Source: SBAX01 sp043806315 (GTDB taxonomy: Bacteria; Planctomycetota; Phycisphaerae; UBA1845). Taken from it: a DNA stretch of 6,668 bases. Where the stretch lies: positions 1 to 6,668 of the forward strand of contig JAZDHF010000164.1 of assembly GCA_043806315.1 (NCBI GenBank). The letters run 5' to 3'. Made by a program: the position numbers and the translations under genes. The notes beneath the pieces were generated by a model. It made no database searches, was not told the origin of the DNA, and was given only the letters and a program-made list of their open reading frames with translations. Positions 1-4,484 of the stretch are shown piece by piece (the first letter of the stretch is position 1; each line of letters begins with the position of its first letter).

Positions 1-191
1 AAATCTGCAAATAATTAGTCACTATATTGACCCTTGAACGATGTGAACCCGCGTTTTTAGCTGCGAAAAGGGCGTTTGCCGGCCTGCCAAGGGTCAAAAA
101 AGACCGAATTTCGCATCACGGGTGCGGAAGTCGGGCTAAGACGCCCCGCGAACGCGTGTCAAGTCTCCGTAAGAACTGACGGCGTGTGCGG
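1..191. other. Non-coding left edge
   Basis: No frame on either strand gives a convincing gene. The first 60 bases are AT-richer than the rest of the window. Two symmetric elements are visible. One is a perfect 10-bp inverted repeat, TTGACCCTTG at 27-36 and CAAGGGTCAA at 88-97. The other is GGTC-A6-GACC at 92-105. Read leftward from the cupin stop, the second one gives a T6 run but no strong GC stem before it, so it is at best a weak terminator for the cupin operon. Confidence 0.5.
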
Positions 192-569
192 TCAATGTGA
201 CTCGTCGGCTTGAACCGATGACGGCGACCCTTGAGGAGCAACAACGAAAACGTACCGAAGGGCGACGGCGCCCGTATTCCGAACGTTGTGTCGCGTATCC
301 GGCGGGTTATACGCCATGTGGCCGGCCGCCAGCCGTGCCCGGCCGAGTCCTTCGGCCTGGATCTCTCCCTCACCTGATAGGCAGATGATCAACTCTTCGT
401 GCGCCCCGGTTGTGTGCTCACCGCACTCCACGCCGGGTGCCAACGTCACGAGACCTGAGCACAGTCCGACTGATTCCGGTGGCGACAGGAGTCGTGCATA
501 GGCATCCGTCGCAGGCAGCGGTCGGACAAACGGAACGACCGACGGTCGGCCCGCAGCGGAAGCGCTCAC
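192..569 (-). CDS. Single-domain cupin protein
   Basis: This is a small (125 aa) cupin beta-barrel protein, probably cytoplasmic, since no signal peptide or membrane segment is visible. Cupin motif 1 reads GVECGEHTTGAHEELIICLSG (about residues 46-66, quoted here without its first base pair of context) and motif 2 is G83-x5-P89-x-D91-x2-H94-x3-N98, both at the usual places. In motif 1 the second His of the classic HxH pair is Thr54, while His57 and Glu58/Glu59 are present, so metal binding may use H52, H57 or E58, and H94. The start is a GTG that overlaps the stop of the membrane-protein gene upstream (GTGA). An ATG-initiated frame running much further upstream exists, but its extra 215 codons are only a shadow of that gene. 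Coupling suggests a shared ligand or pathway. No enzymatic activity can be assigned; sensing or binding of a small molecule is an inference. Confidence 0.85.
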   Translation of the reverse strand: MSASAAGRPSVVPFVRPLPATDAYARLLSPPESVGLCSGLVTLAPGVECGEHTTGAHEELIICLSGEGEIQAEGLGRARLAAGHMAYNPPDTRHNVRNTGAVALRYVFVVAPQGSPSSVQADESH

Positions 570-1123
570 CGCGTGCTCTCTTTTCGCGCCGGCGTATTCT
601 CGCGCGTCACCCACCAGTTGGCGAGCAGCGGCAACAGCGCCACCTGGGCGATTGCACACGGCGTGCCGGGCGCGTAAGCGACAATGGCTGCCAGTGAACC
701 ACCCATCATCGTGCCTATCGCGAGCGCGACAGCTCGCCCAGCCAAGAGCGCGACCGCGACTCCCAGCCAAGCGGGCCAACGCAGATTCCCGCGCAGCCAG
801 CCGGTCGCGAAGCCGTAGACGCCCAACTCCGCCATCATCACAAAGACGAACGGCACCGGCGGCATCCCGCTGCATGTTAAGCTGACGATCGGGGAAAGCA
901 GGCCGACAGCCAAGCCAGCCCGCGAGCCGTACGCCAAACCGGCCAGAATGACGGGCCAATGCATCGGCAGCAGCCAGCCCACGGGCGCGCCCGCCGCATG
1001 GGCCATGGACGGAAGAAAGACGGCCGCGGCGATGAGAACGGCCTGAAACGTGATGGCGCGAATGTTGAGCGCCGGCAAGATCAGCGGCGTGCCGGCAAAC
1101 TGGAAACGAGTCGCGGACAACAT
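566..1123 (-). CDS. ECF transporter S component-like membrane protein
   Basis: The 185-residue product is very hydrophobic, with about five to six membrane helices (roughly residues 22-44, 55-80, 88-110, 115-140 and 143-172). The segment around residues 52-110, with LPMHWPVILAGLAYGSRAG and then a VGLLSP..S...SGMPP..PFV stretch, resembles S components of energy-coupling factor importers, which bind a vitamin or similar micronutrient and need separate EcfT and EcfA subunits. No such energy module lies in the window, so it would have to share one encoded elsewhere (group II arrangement) or act alone. The ATG at 1123 is chosen because AAAGGA at 1137-1132 sits 8 nt upstream. An in-frame ATG at 1210 would add 29 charged residues unlike a membrane-protein start. 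The gene is coupled to the cupin gene by a GTGA overlap. The substrate cannot be told from sequence. Confidence 0.75.
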   Translation of the reverse strand: MLSATRFQFAGTPLILPALNIRAITFQAVLIAAAVFLPSMAHAAGAPVGWLLPMHWPVILAGLAYGSRAGLAVGLLSPIVSLTCSGMPPVPFVFVMMAELGVYGFATGWLRGNLRWPAWLGVAVALLAGRAVALAIGTMMGGSLAAIVAYAPGTPCAIAQVALLPLLANWWVTRENTPARKESTR

Positions 1124-1131
1124 TGTTCTGA

Positions 1132-1137
1132 TCCTTT
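1132..1137 (-). promoter_or_regulatory. Ribosome binding site deciding the S-component start
   Basis: On the minus strand this reads AAAGGA, 8 nt before the ATG at 1123. It favours this start over the in-frame ATG at 1210. Confidence 0.65.
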
Positions 1138-1239
1138 CGTTCTTGAGCCTTGCGTCGTCGGTTGCAATCGTGTCCCGGCGATGTGCCTCCACCACCGGCT
1201 CGGCGTGCAACCATTCACCGACCGCGGCATCATGCGTGT

Positions 1240-1268
1240 ATTATGTTCCTCACCCGCCGTACCCGCAA
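1240..1268 (-). promoter_or_regulatory. Candidate sigma70-type promoter of the S component-cupin operon
   Basis: On the minus strand TTGCGG (1268-1263) and CATAAT (1245-1240, five of six consensus bases) are separated by exactly 17 nt. Transcription would begin near 1233, leaving a leader of about 110 nt before the ATG at 1123. I looked in this leader for TPP, cobalamin and molybdenum-cofactor riboswitch landmarks and recognised none. Confidence 0.45.
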
Positions 1269-1312
1269 CCAAGAAAGGCCTTGCCCGATTCATCGCGGGC
1301 CCGCTACGATTT

Positions 1313-1355
1313 GACCACACCCGCAAGCGCGGGAACATTGTTTTGCCGTGTGGTC
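1313..1355. repeat. Nested inverted repeat upstream of the S-component promoter
   Basis: GACCACAC (1313-1320) and GTGTGGTC (1348-1355) are perfect 8-bp inverted arms. Inside, CCCGC-AAGC-GCGGG (1320-1333) forms a second hairpin that shares base 1320 with the outer arm. It lies 45 nt upstream of the -35 box, so an operator role is possible but unproven. Confidence 0.5.
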
Positions 1356-1437
1356 ACGGCATCGGCACCTGACACAGTCAGGAGGCCGTTGGGCCAACTT
1401 GGTCTTAGCGATCGCCCAACAACGGCGTCGCTCGCTG

Positions 1438-1468
1438 CCCCCACCCGACTTGGGGAGGGGGTTGTTTT
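1438..1468 (+). terminator. Terminator-like GC hairpin followed by T-rich run
   Basis: CCCCC-A-CCC, a short loop, then GGGG-A-GGGGG (up to 1461) is followed by TTGTTTT on the plus strand. It would shield the following DUF433 promoter from rightward read-through. No rightward gene lies upstream in the window. The second copy of the direct repeat (from 2584) keeps most of this hairpin, but with only two C residues at its base. Confidence 0.4.
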
Positions 1469-1511
1469 GTCCTTGTCCTGAAATATCGTTGCCAAATCGC
1501 GTACGATTTTG
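1441..1511. repeat. 71-bp direct repeat, copy 1
   Basis: This is identical to 2584-2654 at 70 of 71 positions; the only difference is T at 1470 against C at 2613. It starts with a terminator-like hairpin (CCACCCGACTTGGGGAGGGG) and ends with a second inverted repeat, AAATCG-CGTA-CGATTT (1494-1509). Similarity stops sharply at both ends. The two copies bracket the DUF433/DUF5615 pair and the short-period arrays. Confidence 0.92.
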
Positions 1512-1628
1512 CCCGTAAGAGACTAACGGCAAGCCCAGGCCCGAACGCCCAAGCCGCGCCCTCCCGAATGTCGCCGCTCACCCGCGGCCAAATGCCCCGA
1601 GACAGTGAGGCAGGGCAAGCGCCGAGTT

Positions 1629-1657
1629 TTGCTTTGACGCGTCGGGCGTGGTATACT
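1629..1657 (+). promoter_or_regulatory. Extended -10 promoter of the DUF433/DUF5615 operon
   Basis: TATACT at 1652-1657 is preceded by TG plus one base (an extended -10 motif). TTGCTT at 1629-1634 gives a 17-nt spacer to a weak -35. The predicted start of transcription, six to seven bases downstream, falls at or next to the ATG at 1664, so the mRNA is probably leaderless. Confidence 0.6.
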
Positions 1658-1663
1658 AGTGAC

Positions 1664-1888
1664 ATGCGATACGAGGACATTATCACTATTGAGCCCGGCA
1701 AACGGGGCGGCAAACCGTGTATACGGGGGCTGCGGATCACCGTCTACGATGTTCTGGAATACCTAGCCGGCGGGATGTCCGAGACGGAGATCCTGGGCGA
1801 CTTCCCGGACTTGAGAAGCGACGATATTCGCGCCTGCCTGGCCTTCGCGGCTGATCGCGAGCGACGACTTTTGAGCATCCCGGCGTGA
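1664..1888 (+). CDS. DUF433 family protein, probable antitoxin
   Basis: The 74-residue protein matches the DUF433 family: an N-terminal strand (IITIEPGKRGGKPCIRGLRI) followed by a helical region (about residues 26-70), with the signature series PGK..GKPCIRG.RITV, VLEYLAGGMSE.EIL, FP.L...DIRACLAFAADRE. The usual GTR before ITV is GLR here. DUF433 proteins have a winged-helix-like fold and are commonly paired with a PIN-like partner as predicted antitoxins. The ATG at 1664 is chosen because the family begins there; the frame is open up to 1568, but that extension has no family similarity and would include the promoter. There is no Shine-Dalgarno sequence, which fits a leaderless message. The stop overlaps the next gene's GTG (GTGA). 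The antitoxin role is inferred from family and neighbour. Confidence 0.88.
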   Translation: MRYEDIITIEPGKRGGKPCIRGLRITVYDVLEYLAGGMSETEILGDFPDLRSDDIRACLAFAADRERRLLSIPA

Positions 1889-2217
1889 AGCTGCTGCTCG
1901 ATGAGAATCTGTCCCATCGCCTGCTGGCTGCCATCCAATCCGACTTTCCCGACTCGGTGCACGTCCGCGACGTCGGACTTGAACATGCGGACGATGCGAC
2001 GATCTGGGCCTTCGCCCGAGAACATCGGTACACGATCCTCTCCAAGGATGCGGACTTCCACCAGCGGAGCTTCCTTTACGGCCAGCCGCCCAAAGTCGTC
2101 TGGCTGCGCGTAGGAAACTTCACCACCGAGCAGGTCCTGGCCATTCTGCGACGTCACCTCGACGATCTTCGCCAATTCGATCAGAACCAGGAAGCGGCGT
2201 TCCTGGTTGTATCGTAG
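1885..2217 (+). CDS. DUF5615 family PIN-like protein, probable toxin partner
   Basis: This is a 110-residue PIN-like (Mut7-C-related) protein of the DUF5615 type. It opens with KLLLDENLS, giving acidic residues D6 and E7. It continues with VRDVGLEHADDATIWAFA (D36, D37) and then ILSKDADF (D55, D57), which together form the acidic cluster expected of a PIN nuclease-like site. The length is normal for the family. The GTG start overlaps the TGA of the DUF433 gene, so the two are translationally coupled. PIN-domain toxins cut RNA, but for DUF5615 members this is predicted rather than widely shown, so RNase activity here is an inference. All expected acidic positions are present, so the gene looks intact. 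Confidence 0.88.
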   Translation: MKLLLDENLSHRLLAAIQSDFPDSVHVRDVGLEHADDATIWAFAREHRYTILSKDADFHQRSFLYGQPPKVVWLRVGNFTTEQVLAILRRHLDDLRQFDQNQEAAFLVVS

Positions 2218-2305
2218 CACAGGCCACGGCCCCCGGCACCGGTTCGAAGATTCCTCCTCGATGACACATCGGCTCGGCGTGTCGGCTTGGCGACGATCTT
2301 CACTT

Positions 2306-2414
2306 CGCCGTTTTCGCTTCTCGCCGTTTCACGGTTTCGACATTTCGACGTTTTGACGCTTCGGCGTTTCCCCGTTTCCCTCCGTGGCTCCGTCGCTTCG
2401 TGGCTCCGTGGCTC
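2306..2414. repeat. Degenerate tandem array with 8-bp period
   Basis: From 2322 the DNA divides into 8-mers: CGCCGTTT, CACGGTTT, CGACATTT, CGACGTTT, TGACGCTT, CGGCGTTT, CCCCGTTT. After a 5-base spacer (2378-2382) come CGTGGCTC, CGTCGCTT, CGTGGCTC, CGTGGCTC (2383-2414). The consensus drifts from CGNCGTTT to CGTGGCTC while the period is kept. Two imperfect units, 9 and 7 bases long, precede it from 2306. The plus strand is strongly pyrimidine-biased. Confidence 0.8.
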
Positions 2415-2541
2415 GCAGTTCGTCCAGCTTCGCTCGCCACTCGGCGGCCTTTTCGGGGTAGCCTGTCCCCAAGGTTCGCGTCGGACGACCGCGATTCAAC
2501 AGAGGACAAGAACAAGGACTGGAGGCCAAATAGGCGACTGT

Positions 2542-2580
2542 CCCTAATTCCTAATTCCCAATTCCTAATTCCCTAATTCC
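2542..2580. repeat. Short tandem array of (C)CCTAATT units
   Basis: Units of 7-8 bases follow one another: CCCTAATT, CCTAATT, CCCAATT, CCTAATT, CCCTAATT, then CC. One unit lacks the T before AATT. It is AT-richer than its surroundings and ends 3 bases before copy 2 of the 71-bp repeat. Confidence 0.88.
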
Positions 2581-2583
2581 GTT

Positions 2584-2654
2584 CCACCCGACTTGGGGAG
2601 GGGGTTGTTTTGCCCTTGTCCTGAAATATCGTTGCCAAATCGCGTACGATTTTG
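2584..2654. repeat. 71-bp direct repeat, copy 2
   Basis: This is the partner of 1441-1511, in the same orientation, with one mismatch (C at 2613). Its first 29 bases form a hairpin followed by TTGTTTTG on the plus strand, so it may end transcripts coming from the DUF433/DUF5615 operon. It lies beside the 3' end of the leftward SPFH operon. Confidence 0.92.
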
Positions 2655-2671
2655 GCCCCGGCGGGGTTCCG

Positions 2672-2737
2672 TCACTTCTTCAGCTCCGTGGTCCAGTTCA
2701 CGATGAGGTTGATGAGCGGCGGTCCGCGTTTTTCATT
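2672..2737 (-). pseudogene. Possible out-of-frame C-terminal remnant beyond the second SPFH gene
   Basis: Directly past the stop of the 583-residue SPFH gene, the +1 frame reads 21 codons and then TGA. Its last 17 residues are GPPLINLIVNWTTELKK, which look like a natural protein end rather than random translation. The frame has no start codon or ribosome site of its own. It could be the original C-terminus of the SPFH protein lost by a one-base shift, the surviving end of a deleted downstream gene, or chance. I do not recognise a family with certainty. Confidence 0.3.
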
Positions 2738-4484
2738 CCTTGGCCGTACCCGAGGTCGTCGTCGGTTTGGGTTGAAGGAGCTTGGCCGCGCCGACCTGCT
2801 CGAACCGGGAGAGGTCCGTCCAGAAGGTGCCCTCCCCGGCGAAGAAGAGTTGGATCGATTCCGGCGCGAAGTTCTCGGCGAAGGTATAGAGGTTGTAGGC
2901 GTGGCCGCTGCCGAAGGCCCCGACCAGCATTTCGTAGCCGCTCGCCTTGGCGTCGTTTTTCATCTTTTCGACGTCGGCCTTCGCCTTCCCCAGAATCTCC
3001 ACGCGTTTCGCATCATACTCCGCGACTTCACGTTGGATTTGTGCGACCTCCAGTCCTGCCTGAGCGTCAATCTGCGCCGCCGTCTTCTCACCTTCGGCGA
3101 GGATGTTGGCGACGAGGACCCGGGTGTCGGCCTGGATCGTCTCTCGCGCGATGTCCACCTTTTTTCGCTCTTCCTCGAGTTGGGCGCGAACCGTCGCCGC
3201 GGCGCGCTGCTTCTCCTTGGTAAGCTGGCTTTCGATGGCGACGTAGCTTTGCTGGATGGTGCGCTTGAGGTCCTCGGTCACTTCCCCGCCCGCCGGACCA
3301 CCGGTGGGAGCATGCACCTCGATCTCGCGGACCAAGGCCAGAAGGATCTCAATGTGCTTGAGGCGGCAGACGCGCTGCAACTCCGCAGTCAGAGCTTTTT
3401 GAAACAGCTCGCGTTTTTCGCCCTGAATGAAGTCGCGGGCGGCGTAGGTCGAGCCGATGTTGCGGCAGATCGAGCGGAGTTGCGGCCCAATGACCTTATC
3501 GAGCACGCCGTCGATGTTCCCGAATTCGTTAATCATGTCCGCGGCGTGGCCGGGATGGATTCCCCAGATGACCGTCACGCCCACGTGAATGAGAAAACCC
3601 GTGTCGGAGGGGAAGGAGATTTGGAAGTTCTCCTTCTCGCTCACTTTCGTCTGGGTGTATTCATTGAACCCGATTTCGACGACGGTGACCTTCTGCAGTT
3701 TGGGATTGATGAAATAGACGCCCGGTTGGAGAACGTCGCGTAGGGTCCCGCGCTGCCCCGGTTCGGCGAGCGGTCGCACGTGGCTGACGAACTCGCCCGG
3801 CGCACTGCCCGTGAGGATGTCAATGGCGGGAAGTCCCTCGCTCGACGAAGCGGCCGGTGCGTTGCCGGGCGGTAGGACATCGCCGGACGATCCCGCTTGG
3901 CTTTCTCCGAACAGATTCGTCACCACGCCGACAAAGCCCGCCGGTATGACCACCGCCGGATGCAGCGAAACCTCGTAAACGTAGGGGTTGATCTTGTAGG
4001 CCCCGGGGGTGAGCACTTCCTTGAGAATGCCCTGAACACCGGAATCGCGGGTGACGATCACCTGACCGGGCGCGGGCGGTTTCCCGACTCGCCGGGTCAC
4101 GACGCCCACCTGCGGGAACTCGCCTTTGAAGGAGAACGAGCCGGAGCGAAGGCTGTTACGCTGCTGCTCGCTGAGGGAATGGACCCATTCCCAAGTGCCG
4201 GGGTTGCCCGCGGGGACGACGGCGAGAGCCCGCAACTCATAGTTCCAGGTGATGGGGTTGAAGAAGTATCGGCCCGGGCCGAGCACGTCCTGCTGGATGC
4301 CCCGTTGCCCCGGCTCGGTGGCGACGAGTTGTCCGGGCGGCAGCGGCTCACCCGTCTTGCGGATGAGCACCGCGCACATGTTTTCGGGAACATAAACGCG
4401 GAACGTGAACCACACGATGGCCCCGATCATGGCAATCGCTGCCAGGGCGAGGCCTACGATGACTAAAGTCAGTTGGCGGATCAT
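2733..4484 (-). CDS. SPFH/band-7 domain membrane protein (second of pair)
   Basis: The 583-residue protein has an N-terminal membrane helix (about 7-28), so the rest probably lies on the outer side of the membrane or in the periplasm. Three beta-type modules follow, each with the motif PGxYxxNP (PGRYFFNP 70-77, PGAYKINP 160-167, PGVYFINP 254-261). Two of these follow a GQRG or GVQG turn, and strands such as VVIPAGFVGVVTNLFGE link them. An SPFH core (about 262-390) precedes a long charged helical region rich in Ala, Glu, Lys and Gln (about 400-515) and a Gly/Phe-rich tail (520-560). SPFH proteins form membrane-bound ring or cage oligomers that organise membrane domains or guard proteases. The ATG overlaps the stop of the upstream SPFH gene (ATGA), and AGGAGA lies 6 nt before it. 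A Ser/Gly/Pro-rich insert (about 195-220) separates modules two and three. A one-base frame change at the 3' end is possible. Confidence 0.88.
   Translation of the reverse strand: MIRQLTLVIVGLALAAIAMIGAIVWFTFRVYVPENMCAVLIRKTGEPLPPGQLVATEPGQRGIQQDVLGPGRYFFNPITWNYELRALAVVPAGNPGTWEWVHSLSEQQRNSLRSGSFSFKGEFPQVGVVTRRVGKPPAPGQVIVTRDSGVQGILKEVLTPGAYKINPYVYEVSLHPAVVIPAGFVGVVTNLFGESQAGSSGDVLPPGNAPAASSSEGLPAIDILTGSAPGEFVSHVRPLAEPGQRGTLRDVLQPGVYFINPKLQKVTVVEIGFNEYTQTKVSEKENFQISFPSDTGFLIHVGVTVIWGIHPGHAADMINEFGNIDGVLDKVIGPQLRSICRNIGSTYAARDFIQGEKRELFQKALTAELQRVCRLKHIEILLALVREIEVHAPTGGPAGGEVTEDLKRTIQQSYVAIESQLTKEKQRAAATVRAQLEEERKKVDIARETIQADTRVLVANILAEGEKTAAQIDAQAGLEVAQIQREVAEYDAKRVEILGKAKADVEKMKNDAKASGYEMLVGAFGSGHAYNLYTFAENFAPESIQLFFAGEGTFWTDLSRFEQVGAAKLLQPKPTTTSGTAKE

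Larger units (their letters stand above)
1269..1663. other. Divergent intergenic region
   Basis: This separates the leftward S component-cupin operon from the rightward DUF433/DUF5615 operon. It holds a nested inverted repeat (1313-1355), a terminator-like hairpin merged with the first copy of a 71-bp direct repeat (1438-1511), and the promoter of the DUF433 gene. Several short frames cross it but none has both a ribosome site and a recognisable product, so I call no gene here. Confidence 0.6.
2218..2671. other. Non-coding repeat-rich spacer
   Basis: No gene is supported between the DUF5615 stop and the stretch just downstream of the second SPFH gene. The spacer holds the 8-bp-period array, the TAATTCC-type array and copy 2 of the 71-bp repeat. 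Just before the TAATTCC array is an imperfect palindrome, GGCGACTGTCCC (2533-2544), of a kind often seen in dispersed palindromic intergenic repeats. Short minus-strand frames here have a repetitive Lys/Arg-rich translation that simply reflects the 8-bp period. Confidence 0.6.

Noticed and set aside
570..1214. N-terminal 215 codons of the long minus-strand frame that ends with the cupin
   Set aside because: They lie in a different frame over the S-component gene and read as low-quality Arg/Ala-rich sequence. The GTG at 569 with GTGA overlap gives a normal cupin length.
1124..1233. Riboswitch in the leader of the S-component gene
   Set aside because: The leader length would allow one, but I recognised no conserved core of the vitamin-type riboswitches I know.
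1304..1495. 63-codon minus-strand frame in the divergent spacer
   Set aside because: No clear ribosome site or family; part of it is simply the 71-bp repeat and the nested inverted repeat.
2306..2580. CRISPR array
   Set aside because: The repeats have a 7-8-bp period with no spacers between units and no cas genes nearby.
2652..3743. 363-codon open frame on the plus strand opposite the second SPFH gene
   Set aside because: Its translation has no family features; it is a GC-rich antisense shadow of the SPFH gene, which has clear domains and a good ribosome site.
3897..4466. 189-codon plus-strand frame
   Set aside because: Antisense shadow of the second SPFH gene; no motif or ribosome site of note.
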